Shown: piece by piece, positions 1 through 11,200 of the stretch
Numbering within the stretch: position 1 is the stretch's first letter
Layout of the letters: each line of letters starts with the position of its first letter
Source of the DNA: Warburgia ugandensis
Lineage: Eukaryota; Streptophyta; Magnoliopsida; Canellales; Canellaceae
Direction: 5' to 3'
Length of the DNA stretch: 64,000 nt
Assembly (NCBI GenBank): GCA_035236585.1
Contig: CP141128.1
Coordinates: 24,767,618 to 24,831,617, forward strand
Notes under the pieces: model-generated
Seen by the model: the letters and a program-made list of their open reading frames with translations, nothing else
What the model was told of the DNA's origin: nothing
Databases searched by the model: none
Translations under genes and position numbers: made by a program

Positions 1-92
1 GAGCTAGGTTAAGACAGGTTTCTGATTTTTCCAGAAACCCCAGACTCAAAATCGCCGAAAAATCATGTTATTTTGGAGAGGGGAGATGGGGC

Positions 93-100
93 TTTTTATA
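93..100 (-). promoter_or_regulatory. Possible TATA box of the left-edge LTR-like fragment
   Basis: The minus strand reads TATAAAAA inside GGGATATAAAAAGCC. It lies on the same side of the TATCAAAA hairpin as the stronger TATA boxes of the two complete LTR regions, but closer to it (about 90 bp against about 135 bp). Weak support: AT-rich hexamers are common in this sequence. Confidence 0.3.
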
Positions 101-181
101 TCCCTGCTATGGCGGTGGCAGAAACCTCTGGAAAAAATGGGATTGAGGGTTTTTGGAGAGGTCTAGAGGAGGAAGACGATA

Positions 182-209
182 GGGGGTGCCATTATCAAAA
201 TGGCCCCCC
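182..209. other. GC-rich stem-loop, LTR-type, loop ATCAA
   Basis: GCCATT (188-193) pairs with AATGGC (199-204) around loop ATCAA. After one unpaired T, GGGGG (182-186) pairs with CCCCC (205-209). The same position in the LTR at 2890-5636 (5350-5373), in the LTR at 12676-14686 (12939-12963) and in B-type satellite monomers carries a hairpin with different stem bases but the same loop core. Function unknown. Confidence 0.55.
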
Positions 210-444
210 TGTGTTTTTCGTACTTTATTGTACTTTTTCTTTTTTTTGTTTAATTTACAGAAATACCCCTATCTTTAAACGACTGTAACTTCTTCATACG
301 AACTCCGTTTTTGGTGATTTTTGAGGCGTTGGAATTCATTTTCCGAGTACAATCTAATGGTACCAAGTTTCCTCACAAATTACTTTGTTTAATATTTTAA
401 ATAAAATCAAACATTTAACACAGTCCATTTCCCATAGAATGTTC

Positions 445-2884
445 AATTTTCGTTAAAAATAGTGTAAATAGCCTGACTTTGAAGTCCCATAACTCGTTGA
501 AACGAACTCTATTTTTGGCGTTCCTTGGCTGGTTGGATTCTATTTTCTGAGTACTATTTAATGGTTTCAGCTTCAGTTTGAAATTATTATGCTATTAAAA
601 GATATACTTCTTAAAAATTTGTAACCTGATCATGCAATATTAAAATTTTAAGGTTGTTACACCGGTGAGCCTCCCCAATATCAAAATTGACCGACGAGGT
701 TTCTGGGTTTTTTTTTTTTTTTTCACTTTTAATTAGTGAAATAGCTTGAATTTGAAGTCCCATAACTCCTTGATACGAACTCTATTGTCGGCGTTCCTTG
801 CCTGATTGGATTCCATTTTCTGAGTACTATCTAATGGTTTCAGGTTCAGTTTGAAATTATTATGCCATTAAAAGGTATACTTCTTAAATACCCGTAACCT
901 AATCATGCAATATTAAAATTTTATGGTTGTTACACTGGTGAGCCTCCCCAATATCACAATTGACCCATGAGGTTTCAGGGTTTTTTTCACTTTTAATTAA
1001 TGAAATAGTCTAACTTTGAAGTCCCATAACTCCTTGAAACGAACTCCATTTTCGGTGTTCCTTGGCGGGTTGAATTCCATTTTCTGAGTACTATCTAATG
1101 ATTTTAGCTTTAGTTTGAAATTATTATGCTATTAAATGGTATACTTCTTAAATACTCGTAACCTGATCATGGAACATTAAAATTTTATGGTTGTTACACA
1201 GATGAACCTCCCCAATATCAAAATTGACGAATAAGGTTTCTGGGTTTTTTTTTTTCACTTTTAATTAATGAAATAGCCTGACTTTGAAGTCCCATAACTT
1301 CTTCATACGAACTATATTTTCTGCGTTCCTTGGCTGGTTGAATTCCATTTTCTGAGTACTATCTAATGGTTTCAGTTTTAGGCTGAAATTATTATGCTAT
1401 TAAAAGATGTACTTCTTAAATACTCGTAACCTGATTATGGAATAGTAAAATTTTAAAGTTGTTACACCGGTGAGCCTCGCCAATATCAAAATGGACCCAT
1501 GAGGTTTCTGGGTTTTTTTTTTCAATTCTAATTAATGAAATAGCCTGACATTGATGTCCGAGAACTCCTTCATACGAGCTCTATTTTCAGCGTTCTTTGG
1601 CTAGTTGGATTCCATATTTTGAGTACTACCTAATGGTTTCAGCTTTAATTTTGAAATTATTATGCTATTAAAAGGTATACTTCTTAAATACTCCTAACCT
1701 GATCATGGAATATTAAAATTTTAAGGTTTTTACACCGGTGAGCCGTGACAAAACCAAAATTGACCCATGAGGTTTCTATGTTTTTTTTTTCACTTTTAAT
1801 AAATGAAATAGCCCTGACTTTGAAGTCCCACAACTCCTTCATACAGACTCATGTTTCAGCATTCCTTAGCTCGTTGGAGTCCATTTTCTCCGTATTATCA
1901 AATGGTTTCAGTTTTAATTCCAAATTATTATGCAATTAAAATATATACTTCTAGAATGCTCATAACCTGATCATGGCATAGTAAAATATTAAGGTTGTTA
2001 CACCAACGAGCCCTGCCATTATCGAAATGGCTCCTTGAGGTTTCTAGTTTTTTTCACTTTTAATTAATGAAATAGCCCTGACTTTGATGCCCCGCAACTC
2101 CTTCATACGGACTCAATTTTCAGCATTAGTTAGCTCATTGGAGTCCATTTTCTGAGTATTATCTAATGGTTTTAGTTATAATTCAAAATTATTATGCCAT
2201 TGAAATCTCATGACCTGATCATGGAATAGTAAAATATTAAGGTTGTTACACTAGCGAGCCCTCCCATTATCGAAATGGCTCCTTAAGGTTTCTAGTTTTT
2301 TTCAATTTTAAATAATGGAATAGCCATGACATTGAAGTCCCATAACTCCTTCATACGGACTCTATTTTCTACCTTCCATGGCTGGTTGGATTCCCTTTTC
2401 TGAGTGCTACCTAGTGGTTTCAGCTTTTTTTTTAACATATTATGCTATTAAAAGATACACTCCTTAAATACTCATAACCTAATCATGGAACATTAAAATT
2501 TTTGGGTTGTTGCACCGGTGAGCCTCGCCAATATTAAAATTGACCCATGAGGTTTCTAGTTTTTTTTTTCGCTTTTAATTAATGAAATAGCCTGACTTTG
2601 AAGTCCCATAACTCCTTCATACGAACTCTATTTTCAGCGTTTCTTGGCTGGTTGGATTCCATTTTCTGAGTGCTATTGAATGGTTTTAGCTTTAAATTGA
2701 ACATATTATACTATTAAAAGATATACTTCTTAAATACTTGTAACCAAATCATGGAATAGTACAATTTTAAGGTTGTTACACCAGTGAGCCTCGCCAATAT
2801 CAAAATTGACCCATGAGGTTTCCATGTTTTTTTTTCACTTTTAATTAATGAAATAGCCCTGACTTTGAAATCCCACAACTCATT
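445..2884. repeat. Satellite block 1, ~266-bp monomers in tandem
   Basis: About nine head-to-tail monomers. The GAGCC-type landmark falls at 667, 940, 1204, 1472, 1740, 2008, 2256, 2520 and 2786, a spacing of 248-273 bp around 266. Plus-strand order within a monomer: AATAGCCTGACTTTGAAGTC, CCATAACTCCTTCATACGAA, CTGGTTGGATTCCATTTTC, ACTATCTAATGGTTTCAG, TGAAATTATTATGC, ACTCGTAACCTGATCATGG, AGGTTGTTACACC, GCCAATATCAAAATTG, a T-run and TTTTAATTAATGAAAT. The unit with landmark at 2256 is short because about 20 bp are missing near 2200. The longest T-run here is 16 T at 708-723. No gene is present; the open stretch at 1745-1939 is satellite sequence. Confidence 0.95.
1870..2300. repeat. B-type satellite monomers (GCCATTATCGAAATGGC variant)
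   Basis: Two adjacent monomers carry a linked set of variants: GGAGTCCATTTTC, TTCCAAATTATT or similar, GAAAGCTCATGACC-like or shortened equivalents, TAAAATATTAAGG, and a perfect 6-bp stem GCCATT (2015-2020) / AATGGC (2026-2031). This subfamily recurs near 6.01, 6.74, 39.31, 41.96, 43.56, 45.42, 47.01, 63.73 and 63.98 kb. The GCCATT..AATGGC stem is the one seen in the left-edge LTR-like fragment, so this subfamily may retain an older state than the main type. Confidence 0.7.
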
Positions 2885-2889
2885 CATAC
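2885..2889. repeat. Target-site duplication CATAC, left copy
   Basis: CATAC directly before the TG end of the LTR at 2890-5636. It is repeated at 5637-5641, and the satellite motif TTCATACGGACTC can be read across both flanks once the element and one copy are removed. Confidence 0.85.
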
Positions 2890-3411
2890 TGTGACGACCC
2901 GGGTTTTCTCATGCATTTTTAAATGCAATGTCTAATTTCCTAAGGCGGGATGCATCCCTATTTGAAAACCATTTTATAAAAACCATGCAATGCAGCGGAA
3001 AACCTTTAGTTTTAAACTCATTTTTGAAAACCCCGAGTGTCATTTGCTTTCACAACAACTAAGGTATTTTTTGAAAAACTTCAGAAATCATAAATGTTTT
3101 TCCCCAGGTCTTTCCAGTCACAATGCACAGCCCAACTGTAACTAAGTACAAACACATGTCCAAAGGGTTGAGAGTTTACTTACATGTGTATTTGTTTCCT
3201 TTTGGATTAACTTGCTCATAATACTAACATAGATGTCCTCTTTTTGTGAGTGAAGCTGTCCTGAACCATGATACGTACAGACGTATCCTGTCCTTGAGTA
3301 CTTATTGATGTCTGAAAAATTTTAAGGATTGGGTGAGTATATAATATACTCAGTAGGAGTCTATCACTACTAGTTTTATAAATGCATGAGATGTTTCAAA
3401 ATCATATGCTC

Positions 3412-3545
3412 ATTCAAAACATGCGTATGTTTGAATACTCGAGTTCAATATCAGTATAAGAATCCATAATCAACTGAAATTCAAAATATGCGTATGTTTG
3501 AATACTCGAGTTCGATATCAGTATAAGAATCCATAATCCACTGAA
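3412..3545. repeat. 67-bp tandem duplication inside the solo LTR
   Basis: Two direct copies, 3412-3478 and 3479-3545, each starting ATTCAAAA and containing GTTTGAATACTCGAGTTC and TCAGTATAAGAATCCATAAT. The copies differ at only a few positions, so the duplication is fairly recent. It lies in the part of the LTR that is missing from the second copy at 12676-14686. Confidence 0.9.
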
Positions 3546-5210
3546 ATTCTCATAACCTAAAAGATCACATAATCCAAAACTGAAAGTATCATATATATAT
3601 GATGACATCATGATATGCAATAGATGCCTCATGGAGTCGAACTCATGGACCTCTAGTATGGTATGGTCGACTAACCTCATATCATGCTATATGAAATGTA
3701 CATCAAACCATAGGGTCCACTATGCCCATGACCTCTTCGCCGTGTGGTCCCCGGGTACCTGAGGAGACTTGGTCATAGCCTCCATGGGGCCTATGACACG
3801 CCGACCCAGTGCCGTGACACCAGTGGTAGCCCCCTGTACCACATGCAGTCGACGTAGGGACTTGCCTCTTTTTGGGCGTGGTACCCATCCACCTATTAGT
3901 GGTAGAGGCCGGGTGGCCAACCCAGACCCCTCGGCATAGCACCCACGGGCTTACTTACCCAAATCACATAAGATACGTCAAAACCTTTTATTAAAACTTG
4001 TCCTCTTTTGGGTCCCTCACAACTGCCTGGCCCTCGGCACTCCAGCATCTTTTGGCAACCCTCAAGGACATGCAATCTTTGCAAGTACTTAAATCATGCA
4101 ATGCATGCACTTGTTTGCAACACATATATGTGCATAATGTATATGCAGTCATTTCAAAACATGGCTATGTACAAAGCATTTAACATGCATGCTGAATTAA
4201 TTCATGCAAATCAAGTCATATATCTAAACCATATGTTCTCAAATAACAATAGTTCTTTTAAAAGAATCTAATAGTGATAGAGCACCTACCTGACTAGGTC
4301 GCGTTAACCCTCTTGTCCTCGTACGTTCCTGAACATGGTTTGGGGACTCAAGGTTAGTTTAGCCTATCTTTTATGGGTTTAGAGCAGTTGGGTCTTATTA
4401 CTTACGCATTAGGGGTCCATCCCTATGCCTATGGGTGTCCTAAGGTCCTAATTGGGCCTTGGTATCCTCAGTTTTCCAAAGTTCTAGTGGCCACACACCA
4501 CCATCCTATTCTAAGGGTCATACCCACCTTTGATTGGGCCTTGATCAGAGATTTTATAGTTTGGATGTGTCCATGTCTTCGATATGGACACAACGCCTTT
4601 TGCAGAGCCTCAATCAGAGCTCTAGATCTCAAGTTATAAGCGTTTTAGTGTTGTATGTACATAGAGTACTTAAAGACAAAAAGTTGGAATGCTAGGGCGC
4701 TGCGCGTCAGCGTCATGCGCCCTGGCTTCCTTAACAAGCAAAAAAACGACGCTCTGCTAGTGCGCTGCGCGTCTGCGGTGTGTACCTCAGCGGGTGCGTT
4801 TGCAGACACGCGAGACTTCTTAGCCGTCTTCCTCTTTAGCGGGCACGTCCACGGACGCGCCCGTTGGTTTTCTTCTCAGATGCGTTCGACGCGTCTCGTC
4901 TGGAGCGGGCCGTCTCCGTCGTTGGGGGACCGGGGCATCCTTGGGATGCCCTGGTTCGTCCCTGAGGAACCATGCGGCCCTAGGGACATCCCAAGGTCCT
5001 TGGTGACTCCCTAGAGACCTATTCCCCATGGATTTTTATGCAAAAACCAAGGGAAACCGAGCCTAGGACTGTGGGTGAGATGGGTTTGGGGATTTTTTGA
5101 GCGTACCTGCTTCGTGGCTGGTTTTCTCTCCACGTTTTCCCCTCTTGGTCACTGCTCCATGATGGGTTTTCTCCAAGGTTTTGGGCTGCCATTAGAGGCA
5201 CCCAAGAGCT

Positions 5211-5220
5211 CTATTTATAG
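5211..5220 (-). promoter_or_regulatory. TATA box of the solo LTR
   Basis: The minus strand reads CTATAAATAG followed by AGCTCTTGGG. The LTR at 12676-14686 has the same CTATAAATAGAGCTCTTGGG at the same distance from its TG end (about 415 bp), so position and flanks are conserved. It is the likely Pol II core promoter for minus-strand transcription; activity is not shown. Confidence 0.7.
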
Positions 5221-5282
5221 GGCTTTTAAAGAGGGTTCTGGAGGGGTTCTAACTGCCTTTGAATGGCAATGGGGAATCCTCC

Positions 5283-5320
5283 AGAATGGCGGTGGTTTCT
5301 CCTTGAAACACCGCCGTTCT
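5283..5320. other. Conserved stem-loop about 63 bp upstream of the LTR TATA box
   Basis: Left arm 5283-5299 contains GGCGGTGGTTTC, right arm 5305-5320 contains GAAACACCGCC, and the loop is TCCTT (5300-5304). The stem has one mismatch and one bulged G. The equivalent hairpin in the other LTR (12991-13028) keeps the outer stem but has a different, still complementary, inner stem. Confidence 0.7.
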
Positions 5321-5349
5321 AGAAGCCTTTAGAAGCTTGAAGACGACAG

Positions 5350-5373
5350 GGTGCCTGTATCAAAACGGGCACC
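5350..5373. other. TATCAAAA-loop stem in the solo LTR
   Basis: GGTGCCTG (5350-5357) pairs with CGGGCACC (5366-5373) with one G-T wobble, around TATCAAAA. It marks the point in the LTR where the satellite monomer homology ends: in the satellite the equivalent GCCAATATCAAAATTG lies just beyond the TTGTTACA terminus of the adjacent unit. Confidence 0.65.
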
Positions 5374-5636
5374 TGCGTTTTTCAGGTTAAGTCTTTTTTG
5401 TAAAATTTACCGTTTTGCCCCTGAACTTCAAAGGGCCATATCTTGCTCATTTTAACTCCGTTTTGGATGATTTTGGTCTCGTTGGATTCCTTTTTTCGAG
5501 ACGCATCTAATGACATCACTTTTAGGACCAAATTCCTGGGTTTAGTCAAGGCGACTAGTGAAATGACCAAAATCGCTTATCTTTAAAACTGAACTTTTTA
5601 TGGGCTTTTAATATTACAAAAATTGGGGACATTACA

Positions 5637-5641
5637 CATAC
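5637..5641. repeat. Target-site duplication CATAC, right copy
   Basis: CATAC immediately after the ACATTACA end of the solo LTR, matching 2885-2889. The satellite resumes with CGGACTCTATTTCC. Confidence 0.85.
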
Positions 5642-5679
5642 GGACTCTATTTCCAGCATTCCTTAGCTCGTTGGAGTCC

Positions 5680-7135
5680 TTTTTCTGAGTACTATCTAAT
5701 GGTTTTAGCTTTAAATTGAAGTTATTATGGTATTAAAAAGTATAGTTCTTAAATACTCGCAACCTAATCATGGTAAAGTAAAATTTTAAGGTTGTTACGC
5801 TGGTGAGCCTAGCCAAAATCAAAATTGGACCATGAGGTTTCTAACTTTTTTTTTTTACTTTTAATTAATGAAATAGCGCTGACTTGGAGTATTATGGAAT
5901 GGTTTTAGTTTTAATTCCAAATTATTGTGCAATTAAAATATATACTTCTTGAAAGCTCATGACCTGATCACGGAATAGTAAAATATTAAGGTTGTTACAC
6001 TAGCCAGCCCTGCCATTATCGAAATGGCTCCTTGAGGTTTCTAGTTTTTTTCTCTTTTAATTAATGAAATAGCCATGACTATAATGACCCATAACTCCTT
6101 CATATGGACTCTATTTTCTGCGTTCCTTGGCTGCTTGGATTCCATTTTCTGAGCGCTATCTAGTGGTTTCAGCTTTTATTTGAACATATTATGCTATTAA
6201 AAGATACACTCCTTAAATAGTCAGAACCTGATCATGGAATAGTAAAATTTTGAGGTTGTTACACCGGTGAGCCTCACCAATATAAAAATTGACCCATGAG
6301 GTTTCAGGGTTTTTTTTTTCACTTTTAATTAATGAAATAGCCTGACTTTGATGTCCCAAAACTCCTTCCCATGAACTCTATTTTTTGCGTTCCTTGGCTG
6401 GTTGGATTCCATTTTCTTAGTACTATCTAATGGTTTTAGCTTTAAATTGAAGTTATTATGCTATTAAAAGGTATAGTTCTTAAATACTCGCAACTTGATT
6501 ATGGTAAAGTAAAATTTTAAGGTTGTTACGCTGGTGAGCCTATCCACAATCAAAATTGGACCATGAGGTTTCTAACTTTTTTTTTTTACTTTTAATTAAT
6601 GAAATAGCTCTGACTTTGAGTATTATGGAATGGTTTTAGTTTTAATTCCAAATTATTGTGGAATTAAAATATATACTTCTTGGAAGCTCATGACCTGATC
6701 ACAGAATAGTAAAATATTAAGGTTGTTACACTAGCCAGCCCTGCCATTATCGAAATGGCTCCTTGAGGTTTCCTGTTTTTTTCTCTTTTAATTAATAAAA
6801 TAGCTATGACTATGAAGACCCATAACTCCATACGGACTCTATTTTCTGCGTTCCTTCGCTGCTTGGATTCCATTTTCTGAGCGCTATCTAGTGGTTTCAG
6901 CTTTTATTTGAACATATTATGCTATTAAAAGATACACTCCTTAAATAGTCAGAACCTGATCATGGAAGAGTAAAATTTTGAGGTTGTTACACCAATGAGC
7001 CTCGCCAATATAAAAATTGACCCATGAGGTTTCAGGGTTTTTTTTTCACTTTTAATTAATGAAATAGCCTAACTTTTATGTCCCATAACTCCTTCATACG
7101 AACTCTATTTTCTGCGTTCCTTCACTGGTTGGATT
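5680..7135. repeat. Tandem duplication of a ~728-bp trimer with a shared internal deletion
   Basis: Copies at about 5680-6408 and 6409-7135. Both hold a monomer in which about 65 bp are missing, so that GACTT(T)G(G)AG runs straight into TATTATGGAATGG (5881 and 6612). Other shared private variants are GGTAAAGTAAAATTTT, TTGTTACGCTGG, CTAACTTTTTTTTTTT and GAGCGCTATCTAGTGG (6151 and 6879). The unit is three monomers less the deletion. Confidence 0.85.
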
Positions 7136-8299
7136 CATTTTTCTGAGTGCTATCTAATGGTTTCAGCTTTAAATTGAACATATTATGCTATTAAAAGATA
7201 TACTCCTTAAATACTCGTAACCTGATCATGGAATAGTAAAATTTTAAGGTTGTTACATCGGTGAGCCTAGCCAATATCAAAATTGACCCATGAGGTTTCT
7301 GGGTTTTATTTTCACTTTTAATTAATGAAATAGCCTGACTTTGATGTCACAGAACTCCTTCATGCGAACTCTATTTTCTGCGTTCCTTGGCTGGTTAGAT
7401 TCCATTTTCTGAGTACTATTTAAAGGTTTCAGCTTTAATTTGAAATTATTATGGTATTAAAAGATATACTTCTTAAATACTCGTAACCTGATCATGGAAT
7501 AGTAAAATTTTAAGGTTGTTACACCAGTGAGCCTCGCCAATATCAAAATTGACCCATGAGGTTTCCGTGTTTTTTTTTTCACTTTTAATTAATGAATTAG
7601 CTTGACTTTGCAGTCCCATAAGTCCTTCATACGAACTCTATTTTCTGCGTTCCTTGCCTAGTTGGAATCCATTTTCTGAGTACTATATAAAGGTTTCAGC
7701 TTTAATTTGAAATTATTGTGCTATTAAATGATATACTTCTTAAATACTAGTAACCTGATGAAGCAATATTAAAATTTTAAGGTTGTTACACCGGTGAGCC
7801 TCCCCAATATCAAAACTGACCGACGAGGTTTATGGGTTTTTTTTTCACTTTTAATTAATGAAATAGCCTGAGTTTGAAGTTCCATAACTCCTTGAAACGA
7901 ACTCTATTTTCGGCGTTCCTTGGCTGGTTGGATTCCATTTTCTAAGTACTATCTAATGGTTTCAGCTTTAATTTCAAATTTTTATGCTATTAAAAGATAT
8001 ACTTCTTAAATACTTGTAACCTAGTCATGCAATATTAAAATTTAAAGGTTCTTACACCAGTGAGCCTCCCCAATATCAAAATTGACCCACAAGGTTTCTG
8101 GGCTTTTTTTCCACTTTTAATTAATGAAATAGCCTTACTTTGAAGTCCCATAACTCCTTGAAACGAACTCTATTTTCAATGTTCCTTGCCTGGTTGAATT
8201 CAATTTTCTGAGCACTATCTAATGGTTTCAGCTTTAGTTTGAGATTATTATGCTATTAAAGGATATACTTCTAAAATACTCGCAACCTGATTATGGAAT

Positions 8300-11200
8300 A
8301 TAAAAATTTTATGGTTGTTACACTGATGAGCCTCCCCCATATCAAAATTAACCAACAAGGTTTCTGGGTTTTTTTTTTACTTTTAATTAATGAAATAAAC
8401 TAACATTGAAGTCCCATAACTCCTTCATACGAGCTCTATTTTCTGTGTTCCTCGGCTGGTTGGATTCCATTTTCTGAGTGCTATCTAATGGTTTCAGCTT
8501 TAATTCGAAATTATTATACTAATTAAAAGATATACTTCTTAAATACTCGTAACCTGCTCATGATATAGTAAAATTTTAAGGTTGTTACACTAGTGAGCCT
8601 CGCCAATATCAAAATTGACCCATGAGGTTTTCGGGGTTTTTTTTCACTTTTAATTAGTGAAATGGCCCTGACTTTGTAGTCCCATAAGTCCTTCATACGA
8701 ACTCTATTTTCTGCTTACCTTAGCTGGTTGGATTCCATTTTCTGAGTACTATCTGATGGTTTCAGCTTCAATTTAAAATTATTATGCTATTAATTGATAT
8801 ACTTCTTAAGCACTCGTAACCTGATCATGGAATAGTAAAATTTTAAGGTTGTTACACTGGTGAGCCTCACTAATATCAAAATGGACCCATGAGGTTTACG
8901 GGTTTTTCTTTTCACTTTTAATTAATGAAATAGCCTGACTTTGAAGTCCCATAACCCCTTCATACGAAGTCTATTTTCTGCGTTCCTTGGCTGGTTGGAT
9001 TCCATTTTCTTAGTACTATCTACTGGTTTCAGTTTTAATTTGAAATTATTATGCTATTAAAATATATACTCCCTAAACTCTCGTAACCTGATTTTGGAAT
9101 GTTAAAATTTTAAGGTTGTTACATGGGTCAGCCTTGCTAATATCAAAATTGACCCATGACGTTTCTGGGTTTTTTTTTTCTTTTAATTAATGAAACAGCT
9201 TGACTTTGAAGTCCCCTAACTCCTTGATACGAACTCTATTTTCAACGTTCCTTCACTTGTTGGATTCCATTTTCCATGTACTATCTAATGGTTTCAGCTT
9301 TAGTTTCAAATTATTATGCTATTAAGAGATATACTTCATAAATACTCGTAACCTGATCATGCAATATTAAAATTTTAAGGTTGTTACACCGGTCAGCCTC
9401 CCCAATATCAAAATTGGCCCACGAGGTTTCTGGGTTTTTTTTTTCACTTTTAATTAATGAAATAGCCTGACTTTGAAGTCCCATAACTCCTTAAAACAAA
9501 CTTTATCTTCGGCGTTCCTTGGCTGGTTGGATTCCATTTTCTGAGTACTATCTAATGGTTTCAGCTTTAATTTGAAATTATTTTGCTATTAAAAGATATA
9601 CTTCTTAAATACTCGTAACCTAATCATGCAATATTAAAATTTAAAGGTTGTTACACCTGTGAGCCTCCCCAATATCAAAATTGACCCATGAGGTTTCTGG
9701 GTTTTTTTTCCACTTTTAATTAATGAAGTAGCCTGAGTTTGAAGTTCCATAACTCCTTGAAACGAACTCTATTTTCGGCGTTCCTTGGCTGGTTGCATTC
9801 CATTTTCTAAGCACTATCTAATCGTTTCAGCTTTAGTTTGAGATTATTTTGCTATTAAATGATATAATTCTAAAATACTCGTAACCTCATCATGGAATAT
9901 TAAAATTTTATGGTTGTTATGCCGATGAGCCTCCCGCATATCAAAATTAACCTATTAGGTTTCCGGGTTTTTTTTTTTTACTTTTAATTAATGAAATAGC
10001 CTAACTTTGAAGTCCCAAAACTCCTTCATACGAACTCTATTTTCGTCGTTCCTCGGCTTGTTGGATTCCATTTTCTGAGTACTATCTAATGGTTTCAGCT
10101 TTAATTTGAAATTATTATGCCATTAAAAGATATACTTCTTAAATACTTGTAACCTGATCATGGAATAGTAAAATTTTAAGGTTGTTACACCAGTGAGCCT
10201 CGCCAATATCAAAATTGACCCATGAGGTTTTCGAGATTTTTTTTCACTTTTAATTAATGAGATAGCCCTGACTTTGCAGTCCCATAAGTCCTTCATACGA
10301 ACTCTATTTTCTACGTTCCTTAGCTGGTTGGATTCCATTTTCTGAGTACTATCTGATGGTTTCGGCTTCAATTTGAAATTATTATGTTATTAAAAGATAT
10401 ACTTCTTATGTACTCGTAACCTGATCATGGAATAGTAAAATTTTAAGGTTGTTACACCGGTGAGCCTCGCCAATATCAACATGGACCCATGAGGTTTACG
10501 GGTTTTTCTTTTCACTTTTAATTAATGAAATAACCTGGCTTTGAAGTCCCATAACCCCTTCATACGAAGTCTATTTTCTGCGTTCCTTGGCTGGTTGGAT
10601 TCCATTTTCTTAGTACTATCTACTGGTTTCAGTTTTAATTTGAAATTATTATGCTATTAAAATATATACTCCGTAAACTCTCGTAACCTAATTTTGGAAT
10701 ATTAAAATTTTAAGGTTGTTACACTGGTCAGCCTTGCTAATATCAAAATTGACCCATGACGTTTCTGGGTTTTTCTTTTTTTCTTTTAATTAATGAAACA
10801 GCTTGACTTTGAAGTCCCCTAACTCCTTGATACGAACTCTATTTTCAGCGTTCCTTCACTTGTTGGATTCCATTTTCCATGTACTATCTAATGGTTTCAG
10901 CTTCAGTTTCAAATTATTATGCTATTAAGAGATATACTTCATAAATACTCGTAACCTGATCATGCAATATTAAAATTTTAAGGTTGTTACACCGGTCAGC
11001 CTCCCCAATATCAAAATTGGCCCACGAGGTTTCAGGGTTTTTTTTTTCACTTTTAAATAATGAAATAGCCTGACTTTGAAGTCCCATAACTCGTTGAAAC
11101 AAACTTTATCTTCGGTGTTCCTTGGCTGGTTGGATTCCATTTTCTGAGTACTACCTAATGGGTTCAGCTTTAATTTGAAATTATTTTACTATTAAAAGAT

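Larger units (their letters stand above)
1..420 (-). mobile_element. Divergent LTR-like U3 fragment at the left edge of the array
   Basis: Non-coding sequence that resembles the U3 part of the two LTRs at 2890-5636 and 12676-14686, read on the minus strand. Seen on the plus strand in order: a TATA-like box complement (93-100), GGCGGTGG (111-118), a GC-rich hairpin around TATCAAAA (182-209), a T-rich stretch, an ACCCCTATCTTTAAACG-like box, then a segment from about 284 to 372 that also matches the satellite monomer (TTCATACGAACTCC, GTTGGAATTC, ATCTAATGG). Sequence from about 373 to 444 is weakly similar to anything else here. ACATTTAACA at 411-420 could be an LTR terminus (TGTTAAATGT on the minus strand), but no target duplication can be tested because the element runs off the window. 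It is either a separate related LTR or the progenitor-like edge of the satellite array. The apparent reading frame at 73-288 has no recognisable domain. Confidence 0.55.
2890..5636 (-). mobile_element. Complete solo LTR (2,747 bp), sense on minus strand
   Basis: The element begins TGTGACGACCC and ends GGGGACATTACA on the plus strand, giving TG..CA ends with short imperfect inverted termini, and is flanked by CATAC on both sides. Its two ends are not direct repeats of each other, and no gag, protease, reverse transcriptase, RNase H or integrase sequence is present. That fits a solo LTR left by LTR-LTR recombination. Sense is set by a TATA box on the minus strand 417 bp from the TGTAATGTCCCC end, implying U3 of about 450 bp and about 2.3 kb of R plus U5. 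The interior includes a 67-bp tandem duplication (3412-3545) and a GC-rich stretch at about 4690-4930 with inverted AGGGCGC/GCGCCCT (4694-4700, 4717-4723). Open frames such as 4655-5014 show no domain. Length suggests Ty3/gypsy, but without internal domains the lineage is open. Confidence 0.85.

Noticed and set aside
73..288. 71-codon open frame on the plus strand
   Set aside because: No recognisable domain, overlaps the LTR-like U3 fragment and its GC-rich hairpin, and ends in low-complexity T-rich sequence.
4655..5014. 119-codon open frame in the solo LTR
   Set aside because: Antisense to the LTR, lies in the GC-rich part where stops are rare, and shows no domain.
2890..5636. DNA transposon with terminal inverted repeats
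   Set aside because: The inverted similarity is only about 11 bp and imperfect, ends are TG..CA, the target duplication is 5 bp and a TATA box lies ~415 bp inside, all of which fit an LTR.
2890..5636. Complete small retrotransposon (TRIM or LARD type) with two LTRs
   Set aside because: The two ends are not direct repeats of each other, so only one LTR is present.
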